Source: Actinomyces timonensis DSM 23838 (GTDB taxonomy: Bacteria > Actinomycetota > Actinomycetes > Actinomycetales > Actinomycetaceae). From it: DNA of 64,000 nucleotides. Each line of letters begins with the position of its first letter. Positions within the stretch are counted from its first letter, which is position 1. Position numbers and translations under genes: made by a program. The stretch is from NCBI RefSeq assembly GCF_000295095.1, contig NZ_JH806632.1:1049210-1113209 (forward strand). Reading direction: 5' to 3'. Positions 1-8,979 of this stretch are shown piece after piece. Below the pieces are notes generated by a model. That model did no database searches. It had not been told where the DNA came from and worked only from the letters and a program-made list of their open reading frames with translations.

Positions 1-614
1 GGGAGCTGGACCATGAGGGTCGTCTTGTCCGCGCCGGTGGGCTCAGCGACCCGCCCCGGCCGGGAGATGACGACGAAGCGGGTGACGGCGTCGGGATTGT
101 CCGCCACGCCGCCGGCGATGACGGTCAGGCCGTACTGCTGGGCGGCCAGCGGGTTGCACAGGACCGCCTGGAAGCCGGTCTCGCCGCCCTCGGCGAGCGC
201 CTTGGCGGGGGCGGAGGTGGAGGTGCCCGCCACGTAGACGGCGTCGGGGAGGTTGGCGTGGGCCCAGCCGCGGCACTGCGCCCAGGCATGGGGGTGGGTG
301 GAGATGGCCCGGACGTCCTCCAGGCGGGCGCCGGCGCGCCCGGCGAGCACGAAGGTGATGGGGATGGCCACCTCGGCGGTGATGACCAGAGGGGAGGAGG
401 CGATGAGGTTGTCGATGGTGGCGTTGACGCCGCCCTCCACGGAGTTCTCGATGGGGACGACGGCGGAGGCGGCCTCGCGCTCGCGCACCCGGTCCAGGGC
501 GGTGGGCACGTCGGGGCAGGGCTCGACGTCGATGCCCGCGGGCGCGACGGCGCGCAGGGCCATCTCGCTGAAGGTGCCGGCGGGACCGAGGAAGGACCAG
601 ACAGGAGCGCTCAT
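1..614 (-). CDS. pheA: Prephenate dehydratase, 3' part cut by window edge
   Basis: Converts prephenate to phenylpyruvate in phenylalanine biosynthesis. The reverse strand reads MSAPVWSFLGPAGTFSEMAL from position 614, the characteristic prephenate dehydratase N-terminus. A VVPIENSVEGGVN segment and a later TRFVVISR segment match the catalytic and TRF motifs of the family. About 204 residues are visible; the C-terminal ACT regulatory domain would lie off the left edge. The start is supported by a -10-like TACCCT at 622-627, seven bases before the ATG, suggesting a leaderless transcript. An aromatic/histidinol-phosphate type aminotransferase at 26457-27593 could act in the same pathway. Confidence 0.9.
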   Translation of the reverse strand, partial: MSAPVWSFLGPAGTFSEMALRAVAPAGIDVEPCPDVPTALDRVREREAASAVVPIENSVEGGVNATIDNLIASSPLVITAEVAIPITFVLAGRAGARLEDVRAISTHPHAWAQCRGWAHANLPDAVYVAGTSTSAPAKALAEGGETGFQAVLCNPLAAQQYGLTVIAGGVADNPDAVTRFVVISRPGRVAEPTGADKTTLMVQL

Positions 615-802
615 GGCCCCGAGGGTATCCGCGCCCGCCGCGGCGCGTCGCCCCCGTCCACAAGGCCCGCCGCGGCGCCCCGTCGCCGCCCGGGGGAAGG
701 GGCGGGGCGCGCCTCCGCCCCCAGAATGCGGACCCGGCGCACGTCAGGGACGGAGCCGTGGGAGGATGAGACCTGCCTCACCCTCGATCCCGAAGGCGCA
801 TC

Positions 803-3685
803 ATGAGTGACGAATCCACGGTTCCAGACGATCAGCCCGCCTCCGGCGGCAGCTCCGGTGACAGCGCTGAAGAGGCGCGGACCCAGGACTCCGCGGCCGT
901 GCCTCAGCCCGCCGCGGAGGAGCAGCCGCTGCAGGAGCAGGCGGCGCCGGATCTGGGCGCGCAGGGCGCGGTCCAGCAGGGCGCGGGCGAGCAGAATCCG
1001 CCCCAGCCCTACCCGGCCCCGCCCCCTCCCGGCTACCCCGGCGCCGTCTACGCGCCCCAGCAGTTCCCGGCCCAGGGGCTTCCCACCCAGCCCGCCGTTC
1101 AGGGGCCGCCGAGCGTCGTGTCCCAGGCGCTGTCACCGCTGGGCCGCGCGCCCGCGCAGATCTCCTTCCTGCTGACCCTCGCGGCGGTGCTCGGCACGGC
1201 GCTCGTCTCCGCGATCCTCATCCTCGTGGCCATCACGGCCGCAGTCGACAACGCGCCGTCGGGCATCTCCCTGCTCCTGGTCGCCATGGGCTACAGCCTG
1301 GGCGGCCACCTGACGGGAGGGATCGACGGGGGCTCCGATGGATCGCTCTCCGTCGGCGCGTCCATGCTCCCCCTCGGCACGCTGGGCGCGATGGCGACGA
1401 TCGTCTACCTCCTCGCTCGCCGCCGCGCGCCGCGCGACGAGTCTTGGGCGCCCGTCGGCGCGGTCGCCCTGCGCGCGGCCCTGGAGGCCCTCGTGGTGGC
1501 CATTGTCGGCTGCCTCCTCACCGGCATCGTCTCCCTGTCCGGCGAGGGAATCAGTCGCAACCTCAAGAACGGCAGCATTCACGCCTCGCCGGTGTGGATC
1601 TTCCTCATCGTCTGGCTCATCGTCTTCGGCGCGCTGACGGCCGCCCGCGCGGGCAGCGCCCTGCTGGCCCGGGCCCCCGGCGCCGTCCAGCAGGTGATCC
1701 GGGAGGTGGGGGCGCTCGCCTGGGCGGTCGGCGTCGTCCTCGGGCCGATCGTCGTCGTGGGGTTCATTGTGCGCACCGTCCTGAACGATGCCGCCCCCGC
1801 GATCCTTGCGCTCCCCGTCTATCTCGGCAATCTGCTCGTCTACGCGCTCAGCCTGGGCACGCTCGGGGCCGCCTCGACGTCCGCGAGCAGCCGCAGCAGC
1901 AACGACCTCCTCGACGGCTTCCCCTTCATCACCGGGTCGAAGACGGGCATGGTCTGGGATCTGCTGGGCGGGTGGTCAGCCCTGCTGCTCCTGGCGGTCC
2001 TGCTGCTCCTGGCGGTGGCAGCGGCGCGTATCGGCGCGCGCCGCCAGCGCCTGGCCGCCCCCTCCTTCGAGCGCGTCTGGCAGCTGCCGGTCGTCGGCCT
2101 CGTCCTCGCCGTCGTGACGCTCCACCTGCTTGTGCCCCTGAGGTTCCATGCAAGCCTGTCAGTCAGCCGCGCGGGCTCCAGCAGCGAGGGCGCCTCCCTC
2201 GGCCCGTCCTGGTGGTCGTCCCTCACGCTCGTGCTCATCCTGCTGGTGATCTCCGTGCTCGCCGAGTACGTCCCGGGCCTGCTCTACTCCAATGCGGGCT
2301 CGCTGCTGCGGCGCGTCGGCGGGGGCGCCGCCGTCGACCGCTGGGTCGCGGGCCTGCCCACCACCGGGGCGTTCCAGGCGGCGCCCGGCCAGTTCGCGGA
2401 GGTGCCCGGCCAGTTCGCGGCCGCGCCCGCGGTCTCGGCCGATGCGTCGGCCGATGCTGCCGCCGCATCCACTCCCCCGCCGCCTGGGATGTCCACGGTC
2501 ACTCCCGGCACGGGGACGTTCCCGCTGGGCGCGCCCAGCACCGCGGCCTACCCGCTCGGCGCCGGCGGCACGGGATCGTTCCCCGCGGGCGCGACTGCCG
2601 CCCCGGGCGGTGCAGTACCCGGCGCGGCGCCCGCTTTGGCGGCCCCGGCTCCCATGAGCCCCCAGGCGCGCCGTCGTTTCAAGCTCGTGACGGGCGCCGT
2701 CGTCGCCTGCCTCGCGCTCCTCATGGGGGTCTTCGTCGCCGTCGAGCTGCTCAACAACCAGCGCACACCGGAGAAGGCAGTCGAGAAGTACCTCGATCTC
2801 GTGGCCGAGGGGAAGGCCTCCGAGGCGACGGCCATGGTGGACCCGGGGGTGTCGAACGATCAGCGCGCCCTCCTGACCGACTCGGCCATGTCAGCGGCGA
2901 CGTCGCGGATCACGGTGGTCGACGTCGAGGAGAAGGACAAGAGCGGCGACGAGAGGCAGGTCAAGGCCACGCTGTCCCTTGACGGCGAGCAGTTCACCGA
3001 GACCTTCCTCGTGTCCGCCGAGGACAAGTCCTTCGGCCTGCTCAACAACTGGAAGGTCGAGACCTCGCTTGCCATGCCCGTCCAGTTGTCCTCCGAGTCC
3101 CTGGGCGCCCTCAGCGTGGGCGGCACGGAGGTCACCCTGGAGAACCCGAGCAAGGGCTCGAAGGCGATGGCGTCCTCGGACAGCACCGGCGGTACTGCCA
3201 CCCAGTACATGTACCCCGGCATCTACCCCATCGCCACCGCATCGGCGAACTCCACCTACGTCACCACCGACAAGTCCTCAGCCACGATCTCACCCAAGGA
3301 CGGCGGCGCCTCGGGTGCCATGATCTCCGTGGAGGGCGAGGCGACCGAGGACCTCAAGCAGTTCGTCCTGACCAAGGTCAACGAGAAGGCAACGAGCTGT
3401 GTGACACCGCCGACCAATACCGACAGTTTCTGCCCCTACGAGCTGCAGGCCACGGACCTGGCGTCGCTCTCGGTGACGACTCCGGCGAGCACGGTGACGA
3501 TGGACGACGCCTCGACGTTCAAGAGCGGGACGATCGTCTTCAGCTACCGGAAGGACCCCTCGACATGGGACAAGAACCCGAAGGACCAGACGGTCAAGTA
3601 CACCTTCTCCGGGAAGGTCGAGCTGCCGGCCAGTGGTGATCCGGACGTGTCCGTCACCCTGGCGGTCCACGCCTACGACTTCTGA
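803..3685 (+). CDS. Large multi-pass membrane protein with Pro/Ala-rich N-terminus and extracellular tail
   Basis: A 960-residue protein I cannot name. Residues 1-110 are acidic then Pro/Gln/Ala-rich (PPPPGYPGAVYAPQ), like low-complexity tails of actinobacterial membrane proteins. Residues about 115-500 contain many hydrophobic segments. A second Pro/Ala/Gly-rich linker spans about 520-625, followed by one transmembrane helix near 635-655. The final 300 residues look extracellular, opening with an EKAVEKYLDLVAEGKASEA stretch resembling DUF4878/lumazine-binding-like lipoproteins. GAAGG lies 6 bases before the ATG at 803, supporting this start. Its role is unknown; the architecture suggests an envelope protein. 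It is followed by a repeat-rich intergenic region at 3700-3843. Confidence 0.8.
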   Translation: MSDESTVPDDQPASGGSSGDSAEEARTQDSAAVPQPAAEEQPLQEQAAPDLGAQGAVQQGAGEQNPPQPYPAPPPPGYPGAVYAPQQFPAQGLPTQPAVQGPPSVVSQALSPLGRAPAQISFLLTLAAVLGTALVSAILILVAITAAVDNAPSGISLLLVAMGYSLGGHLTGGIDGGSDGSLSVGASMLPLGTLGAMATIVYLLARRRAPRDESWAPVGAVALRAALEALVVAIVGCLLTGIVSLSGEGISRNLKNGSIHASPVWIFLIVWLIVFGALTAARAGSALLARAPGAVQQVIREVGALAWAVGVVLGPIVVVGFIVRTVLNDAAPAILALPVYLGNLLVYALSLGTLGAASTSASSRSSNDLLDGFPFITGSKTGMVWDLLGGWSALLLLAVLLLLAVAAARIGARRQRLAAPSFERVWQLPVVGLVLAVVTLHLLVPLRFHASLSVSRAGSSSEGASLGPSWWSSLTLVLILLVISVLAEYVPGLLYSNAGSLLRRVGGGAAVDRWVAGLPTTGAFQAAPGQFAEVPGQFAAAPAVSADASADAAAASTPPPPGMSTVTPGTGTFPLGAPSTAAYPLGAGGTGSFPAGATAAPGGAVPGAAPALAAPAPMSPQARRRFKLVTGAVVACLALLMGVFVAVELLNNQRTPEKAVEKYLDLVAEGKASEATAMVDPGVSNDQRALLTDSAMSAATSRITVVDVEEKDKSGDERQVKATLSLDGEQFTETFLVSAEDKSFGLLNNWKVETSLAMPVQLSSESLGALSVGGTEVTLENPSKGSKAMASSDSTGGTATQYMYPGIYPIATASANSTYVTTDKSSATISPKDGGASGAMISVEGEATEDLKQFVLTKVNEKATSCVTPPTNTDSFCPYELQATDLASLSVTTPASTVTMDDASTFKSGTIVFSYRKDPSTWDKNPKDQTVKYTFSGKVELPASGDPDVSVTLAVHAYDF

Positions 3686-3699
3686 CCCCTCCCCCTCGC

Positions 3700-3843
3700 C
3701 GAGACCGGGCGAACAGCACCGCGAAACCGGGCGGATATCCACAGTCTCATCGAAGGACGCGCGTCGTCCGTCGAGCCTGTGGACAGTGAACCGGTCTCGC
3801 CGTGCTGATCGCCCGGTTTCGATCATGAGTTCTACCGGTCTCG
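3700..3843. repeat. 22-bp-phased repeat array with DnaA-box-like pair
   Basis: A 10-base motif occurs five times. CGAGACCGGG (3700) and CGAAACCGGG (3722) face one way, 22 bases apart. ACCGGTCTCG (3790), CCCGGTTTCG (3812) and ACCGGTCTCG (3834) face the other way, also at exact 22-base steps. Between the two sets lie ATATCCACA (3735-3743) and, inverted, CTGTCCACA (3786-3778), each one mismatch from a DnaA box. The copies at 3722 and 3812 form a perfect 12-base inverted repeat (3722-3733 with 3810-3821). The last copy overlaps the expected -35 region of the gene at 3869. The pattern is seen directly; any regulatory or replication role is inference. Confidence 0.7.
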
Positions 3844-3868
3844 CGTGGGAGGACCGTAGGCTTCTCGG

Positions 3869-6151
3869 GTGAGCAGCCGACGTCGGAACCCTCAGCAGCG
3901 CTTCGCGCGCGCGGTCGTCTACGGCATCATTCTGCTCACCGTCCTCGGGATGATCCTCACGATGGTCGGCATGGCGTCCTCGGCGTTCGCCCAGCCGACG
4001 GCGCCCCAGCCCCAGGAGACCGCCGAGCCCACGCCTGTCGTCGTGCTGGGCACCCGCGACCTCACCTGGGGAGACCTGCGCGAGATCGCGGGCTCCTCCT
4101 CCCCCGCCGCAGGCGACGCCCGCGCCCTCCTCGACGCCGCGAGCAGTGGCGAGCCCGTCAACGTCGTCGTGCGCTCGGCTAACCCGGCCACCTGCCCGGC
4201 CGACGGATGGCTGACCCTCGGCGCCGGCTCCCGCGCCCGCGCCCTGCCCCCCACCGCCTCCTCCGCGCCGGGCTCCCCCCCCTGCTTGGAGACTCCCGAC
4301 GCCGCATCCGCCCTGGCCGCCACCCGCGACTCCGGCTACGAGGCCCACCCGGGCTCGCTCGCGACGGCGCTGGCCGAGGCAGGAGCGCCAGTGGCGGCCG
4401 TCGGGGAACCCGCTGCTCTCGCGCTGGCCACGGAGGACGCGGCCAGCATGAGGGGCGCAGAGGGCGGGGGGAGCCCGGCCAGCGGGAGCCTCCAGGAGAT
4501 CCTGACCTCCGGCCCGAGCGGCCTGGCCCTCGTCGACACGGCCACGGGCGCCACCACCGCCGAGCAGCGGGTGACCGCTCTGGCCCGCGCCCGCGAGGCG
4601 GTCCTCGCCACGGCGCCGCGGGCGAGGATCATCATCGTCTCCGTGGCCGACGCCGAGAGTCCCGGCCCGCAGATCGGCATCCTTCCCGCGGGCACCACCT
4701 CCCCACGCGGCGAGGACGACGGGCTGCTCGTCGGCGCCTCCACCCACCAGGCGGGACTCATCCAACTGACCGACCTCGCCCCCACGATCCTCGCCGCGCT
4801 CACCGGGAGCCCGCGGGGGGCCAGCGGCACCGCGCGGATGACGGGCAGCGCGCTCGCCCTCCCCGTCTCCCTTCCCCCGGCCGCGGACGCGGACGCCGCC
4901 GATAGGGCCACCACCGGCACCGGGACTGGCGCTATCGACAGGCTCGCCGACGACGCGCTGCGCGCCCGCGCCTCCCATATGGCCACGATCCCAAGCGCGC
5001 TGCTCATCATCATCGCCTCTGGCGTCCTCGCGCTCACGGCCGCCCTGGCCCTGCGGCGCCCGCGCCCACCGCGCACGATGGCGTCCCTGAGGGCGGCCGG
5101 GCTGACGACGTCGTGCCTGCCCCTCGCCGCGCTCCTGTCCGGTGCCCTCCCCTGGTGGCGCGCCGGCGCGGGAGAGCCCTCGTGGGCCACCGTCGCTGCC
5201 GCGCTCGCCACGATGCTGCTCATCGGCGCCGTGCTCGCCGGGGTCATCGCCCTCGCCGCCCGGGCCGCCCACCACCCCGTGGCGCTGGTCGCCGGGGCGA
5301 CGGCGCTGGCCTGGCTGCTCGACGCCGCGCTCGGGGCGCCGCTGGCCTTCAACGGGGCCCTCGGCATGGATGCCGTGGTCGCGGGCCGCTTCTACGGCAT
5401 GTCCAACACGGGCTTCGCGATCGCCGCCGCCGCGCTCATCGTCGTGATCGCCGCGCTCCGCCCCCTCGCCCCCCATGGCCGCGCTTGGACGGTCGGCCTC
5501 GTGGCGCTCGTGGGCGGGGGCGCGCTCGTGCTCGACGGCGCGCCCTGGCTCGGCGCGGATCTGGGGGGCGCCCTCACGCTCGCGCCCGTGCTCGTGGTCC
5601 TCGCGGTGGCGCTGGCGGCCCCACGGCTGGGACGGCGGGGCTGGCTGCGCGCCGGCCTGGGAGCGGGCGCGGGAATGCTGGTGGTCGGGGCGATCCTGGC
5701 GGCCCTCGACCTCACGCGCCCGGCTGATCGGCGCACCCACCTGGGGCGCTTCGCCGCGGGCCTCACCGACGGCTCGGCCTGGAGCACGCTGGGGCGCAAG
5801 GCTGGGGCCCTCATCGCCCCCTTCGTCAGCAGCGGGCTCGCCCTGGCGGCGCTGGCGGCGGGGCTGATCGCCATCGCCAGCGCGGCCTGGTGGGGGGCTC
5901 GGGAGCGCCGGGCGTGGCGCGAGGGCCGCTCCGCCTACCAGTGGCTGGTCGCGGCGGCTCCCACGCCCCTGTGGATCAGGCCCGCGCTAGTGGGACTGGG
6001 GGCGCTCGTCGTCGTCGAGACCCTGCTCAACGACTCAGGGCTCTCCATGGCGGTCATCTCAGCCGCCGCTGCCGCGCCCCTCATCCTGCGGGCGCGGGCG
6101 AGCGGGCGCTCAGAGACAGGCACGAAGAAAGCGCCCGACCTGCCGGTCTGA
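3869..6151 (+). CDS. Membrane protein with alkaline-phosphatase-superfamily-like extracellular domain
   Basis: A 760-residue protein of uncertain function. Residues about 15-40 form a signal anchor ending near AFAQPTAPQ. The next 330 residues look extracytoplasmic, with a PVVVLGTRDLTWGDL opening and a GLIQLTDLAPTILAAL segment. The latter resembles the LTDLAPTIL element of alkaline phosphatase/sulfatase-like proteins. The remaining half carries roughly ten hydrophobic helices. The start codon is GTG, six bases after a TAGGCT -10 element (3857-3862), so the transcript is probably leaderless. A role in envelope polymer metabolism is possible but not shown. Metal ligands of the phosphatase fold are not clearly retained. 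Confidence 0.75.
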   Translation: MSSRRRNPQQRFARAVVYGIILLTVLGMILTMVGMASSAFAQPTAPQPQETAEPTPVVVLGTRDLTWGDLREIAGSSSPAAGDARALLDAASSGEPVNVVVRSANPATCPADGWLTLGAGSRARALPPTASSAPGSPPCLETPDAASALAATRDSGYEAHPGSLATALAEAGAPVAAVGEPAALALATEDAASMRGAEGGGSPASGSLQEILTSGPSGLALVDTATGATTAEQRVTALARAREAVLATAPRARIIIVSVADAESPGPQIGILPAGTTSPRGEDDGLLVGASTHQAGLIQLTDLAPTILAALTGSPRGASGTARMTGSALALPVSLPPAADADAADRATTGTGTGAIDRLADDALRARASHMATIPSALLIIIASGVLALTAALALRRPRPPRTMASLRAAGLTTSCLPLAALLSGALPWWRAGAGEPSWATVAAALATMLLIGAVLAGVIALAARAAHHPVALVAGATALAWLLDAALGAPLAFNGALGMDAVVAGRFYGMSNTGFAIAAAALIVVIAALRPLAPHGRAWTVGLVALVGGGALVLDGAPWLGADLGGALTLAPVLVVLAVALAAPRLGRRGWLRAGLGAGAGMLVVGAILAALDLTRPADRRTHLGRFAAGLTDGSAWSTLGRKAGALIAPFVSSGLALAALAAGLIAIASAAWWGARERRAWREGRSAYQWLVAAAPTPLWIRPALVGLGALVVVETLLNDSGLSMAVISAAAAAPLILRARASGRSETGTKKAPDLPV

Positions 6152-6185
6152 TCCGCCGCGCGCAGGAGGCACGCACGGCGGCGGA

Positions 6186-7088
6186 TCAGGCGGTCCGCTC
6201 CTGGGGAGCGGGGCTCGCCTCGTCGGCCACCTGGCCGTCCGCGTCCTGCTCTTGGCCACCGGCATCCGCGGGGGCTCCGTCGGCGGCTGGCATGACGGCC
6301 CGGTACGCCCTGAAGGGCGCCTGCTCGCGGATCGCGTCATCGTCGCGCAGATGGGCGGGGACGCGCTGGCCGCGGAGCTTGCGCCGGGCGATCGCCTGCA
6401 TGACGGCGCGGTACTGGGCGGCGCGGTGCAGCCTGCCAGCCATGTCGTTGCCGGAGGCGCGGTGCTGGATATCGCAGGGGACCTCGATAACGGTCAGGCC
6501 CGCGACAAGCACGTCGATGGTCATGCCGACCTCCACGCCCCAGCCCTCGGCGAAGGGCTGGGCGGCGTCGTAGGCCTCCCGCGTGAGGCAGCGCTGGCCG
6601 GACAGCGGGGCGACCGGCGCCCAGCCGGTGGTGGCGGCGATGGCCCGGCGAGCGGCGCGCACGACGCGGCCCCTGCCACCGGCACCGGCCTGCTTGGGCA
6701 GGACGGCGATGGACATGTCGGCCGCGCCGTCGATCACCGGTGGGACGAGGTCGGCGCAGGCGGCGGCGGAGTCGCCAAGATCGCCGTCGATGAAGAGCAG
6801 GAGGCGGGAGGGGCCGTCCTCGTAGTCGCGCATGGCGACGACGCCCGCCCCGGTCTCCATGGCGGAGGCCTTGCCCCGGCTCACCGAGTGGCGGACGGTG
6901 ACGGCTCCGGCGCAGCGCGCCGCGCTCTGGGTGGCGTCAGTGGATCCATCGTCAACGACGACGACGAGGTCGACTCGCGGGATGGCACGGCAGGCGCGGA
7001 CCGTCGCCGCGATGCGGTCGGCCTCGTCCTTGGCGGGGATGACCACGGCGATGCGCTGATCGGGTCGCGGGTCGGAGGACGGGCTCAC
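6186..7088 (-). CDS. Family 2 glycosyltransferase
   Basis: A 300-residue GT2 enzyme (GT-A fold) transferring sugar from an activated nucleotide sugar to an unknown acceptor. The N-terminus has IAVVIPAKDEADRIAATV and VVVVDDGSTDAT, the nucleotide-binding signature. LLLFIDGDLGD (about residues 94-104) supplies the metal-binding Asp pair, and a SRGKASAMETG loop follows. It resembles glucosyl-3-phosphoglycerate synthase and dolichol-phosphate-mannose-synthase-like enzymes, but substrate cannot be assigned. No transmembrane helix is apparent. The GTG start at 7088 lies six bases downstream of TACTCT (7100-7095), which argues for a leaderless message. The last 30 residues are Ala/Glu-rich and poorly conserved in character. 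Confidence 0.85.
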   Translation of the reverse strand: MSPSSDPRPDQRIAVVIPAKDEADRIAATVRACRAIPRVDLVVVVDDGSTDATQSAARCAGAVTVRHSVSRGKASAMETGAGVVAMRDYEDGPSRLLLFIDGDLGDSAAACADLVPPVIDGAADMSIAVLPKQAGAGGRGRVVRAARRAIAATTGWAPVAPLSGQRCLTREAYDAAQPFAEGWGVEVGMTIDVLVAGLTVIEVPCDIQHRASGNDMAGRLHRAAQYRAVMQAIARRKLRGQRVPAHLRDDDAIREQAPFRAYRAVMPAADGAPADAGGQEQDADGQVADEASPAPQERTA

Positions 7089-7417
7089 GGGGCAAGAGTA
7101 GCCATGATCCGGGGTCGCGTGTGGGAGGGCCCGTCTTCCCGAGCCATCTCAACCCGCGGGCGGGCGGCGCCCCAGTTGCTGAAAGCTTGCGGAATCGACG
7201 CGTTTGCCCTGGTGGCTTTCGCGACCGGTGGAAACCGTCGCCGGAGCGTGGAAGCCTGGGATCTGGGACCCGTCAATGGCGACGGGCTCCCATCCGACCC
7301 CTTCCCCGGGCGGCCCCTGTCCGCCTCGCCCGGCCCGACTGGCTCAACGAGCACAACGCATGCCTGGCCACGAAGGCCGCAGGACCTCAGCTCGCCCTAG
7401 GGGCAAGGGAGACGCAC
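7089..7417. other. Intergenic stretch without a supported gene
   Basis: About 330 bases between the divergent glycosyltransferase start and the hairpin at 7418. Open frames exist on both strands because GC is high, but none has a convincing ribosome binding site, hydrophobic pattern or recognisable motif. It contains the -10 element of the glycosyltransferase at 7095-7100. Confidence 0.5.
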
Positions 7418-7456
7418 GGCGGGGCACCGAGCATTGTTGATGCTCGGTGCCCCGCC
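7418..7456 (-). terminator. Strong hairpin downstream of the fibril-like protein gene
   Basis: A perfect 17-base inverted repeat (7418-7434 with 7440-7456) and a 5-base loop, starting 28 bases after the stop codon at 7485. No U-tract follows on the minus strand, which is common for actinobacterial terminators. Confidence 0.75.
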
Positions 7457-7484
7457 GCTCATGCGTGCACTATCAGGCGCGGGC

Positions 7485-8903
7485 TCAAGCGGCGGAGCGC
7501 CTACCCGCCATGAACCACCAGGCCGCGCCCCCAACACCGACCAGGGCGGCCGGCGTGAGGATCCAGGGGAGCATCTCCATGCCGTCGCTGCCCTTCTCGC
7601 TCGGCGCCGCCGCCTGGGTGGCGGGGGCCGCCTGCTGGGAGCTGGAGTCGGACGACGGCGCGCCGCTGGGGTTGGTGGTCGACGTCGAGCGCGGGGTCCG
7701 GGTCGGGCTCGGACCGGTGCTGCCCTGCGGAACGGGGTTCGGGGCCGCGCTCGATGCGAGAGGGCTGGGCGTGCTGCCCGCGGAGGGGTTGGTGGCGTCG
7801 CGCTGCAGGCCCTGGCCCGCCGGGGCGTTGGCCGAGCCGTCACGCCCGGCAGGGACCGGGTTGGGCGAGGCCGGGGCGACGACGCTGCCGGGGTTCGTGG
7901 TTCCGGACAGGGCGGGGTTGCCCTGGGCGGCGGCGCCGGAGTCGGCCGGGGCCTGGGGAGCGGGAGCCTGAGGCGCAGCTGGGGCGGCGGGAGCCGGGGG
8001 CTCGGCCGGTGCCGCGGGGGCAGCGATCTCGGGAGCGGCCGGTGCCTCCGGGGCGGGCACGGGAGCCTCGGGAGCAGGCGCCGGGGAAGGAGCCTCGGGA
8101 GCAGGCGCCGGGGCAGGAGCCTCGGGCGCGACGCCACCGCCACCGTTACCGCCGCCAGGGTTCCCCGGCCGGGGAGCGGGGTTCTGAGGCCCACCAGGCT
8201 GGGGCGCCGGGCCCGGGTTGGGCTGGTCGGGGCCCGGAGCGGGCTTGTCAGGCTCGGGGTCCGGCTGGGGCTGGGGGTCGGGCGTGCCCGGATCCTCGGG
8301 CGCCTCTGGGGCTGGCTTCTTGCTGGTCGCCGTGAGCGTGTGGCGAGTGCCATCGGGGCTGACATAGGTCACGGAGGCCTCGCCCGCGAAGTCGGGGCCA
8401 GGGGTGAAGACGGGCTTCCCGCTCTTCTCGTCAAAGGTCCACGTGCCGACGCCCTTATCGGGCTGGGACTCGAAGCTGCCGCCCGTCGGGACGTCGAACT
8501 CCGCCCGGCCATCGACGATCTCCCGGGTGTCGGAGTTCGGGTCGGCCTTGGGGACCTCGGGCTCCTCGGGAGCGTCGCCGCCCTGGCCGCCGCCGTTGCC
8601 CGGGTCCGCGGGAAGGCCCGGCTTGAGATCGCCACCGCCCTGGCCGCCGCCGTTGCCCGGGTCCGCGGGAAGGCCCGGCTTGAGATCGCCACCGCCCTGG
8701 CCGCCGCCGTTGCCCGGGTCCGCGGGAAAGTCCGGCCTGAGGTCACCAGCAGGCTGGGCGGCGCCGTTCTGGGCGGCGGGTTCGGCGGGCGCGCCAACGG
8801 CAGGGTCAGGCTGCTCATCGGCGGTGGCCGAGGGGCTGATGACCGCGATGGAGGCGGCAATGGCAAGAGCAAGGGCGCCGTTCCCGGCGACGGGATGCTT
8901 CAC
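7485..8903 (-). CDS. Secreted surface protein with CshA-type fibril repeat and Pro-rich stalk
   Basis: A cell-surface protein likely involved in adhesion. From the GTG at 8903 it opens with a short basic segment, then a hydrophobic stretch (ALALAIAASIAVI) and a TADEQ cleavage region, a standard signal peptide. Three 19-residue Gly/Pro repeats follow, then one domain containing GTWTFDEKSGKPVFTPGPDF, matching the CshA-type fibril repeat family. A long Pro/Ala stalk leads to a C-terminal hydrophobic helix and GRRSAA tail. This looks like a sortase-type tail, yet no LPXTG-like motif precedes the helix. GGGAG six bases upstream favours 8903 over the ATG at 8930. The strong hairpin at 7418-7456 follows. 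Confidence 0.85.
   Translation of the reverse strand: MKHPVAGNGALALAIAASIAVISPSATADEQPDPAVGAPAEPAAQNGAAQPAGDLRPDFPADPGNGGGQGGGDLKPGLPADPGNGGGQGGGDLKPGLPADPGNGGGQGGDAPEEPEVPKADPNSDTREIVDGRAEFDVPTGGSFESQPDKGVGTWTFDEKSGKPVFTPGPDFAGEASVTYVSPDGTRHTLTATSKKPAPEAPEDPGTPDPQPQPDPEPDKPAPGPDQPNPGPAPQPGGPQNPAPRPGNPGGGNGGGGVAPEAPAPAPAPEAPSPAPAPEAPVPAPEAPAAPEIAAPAAPAEPPAPAAPAAPQAPAPQAPADSGAAAQGNPALSGTTNPGSVVAPASPNPVPAGRDGSANAPAGQGLQRDATNPSAGSTPSPLASSAAPNPVPQGSTGPSPTRTPRSTSTTNPSGAPSSDSSSQQAAPATQAAAPSEKGSDGMEMLPWILTPAALVGVGGAAWWFMAGRRSAA
8581..8751. repeat. Three tandem 57-bp repeats inside the surface protein gene
   Basis: Units at 8581-8637 and 8638-8694 are essentially identical, and 8695-8751 is diverged at its end. 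Each encodes a 19-residue Gly/Pro-rich unit (PADPGNGGGQGGGDLKPGL frame). The near-identity of the first two suggests recent duplication and possible length variation between strains. Confidence 0.85.
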
Positions 8904-8979
8904 AGGATCTCCCAGGGGGTGGAGTGTCACGGGCTGATAACGAGGCTAGCAGGATCAGCGCATATTGCGGTAGCGCGGA

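Noticed and set aside
3290-5740. 816-codon open frame on the minus strand
   Set aside because: Opposite the membrane protein gene at 3869; sequence is Arg/Gly/Glu-rich without structure, a GC-driven shadow.
7085-7354. 89-codon minus-strand frame upstream of the glycosyltransferase
   Set aside because: No ribosome binding site or motif, and it overlaps the glycosyltransferase promoter.
8581-8751. CRISPR-like repeats
   Set aside because: Contiguous 57-bp coding repeats without spacers.
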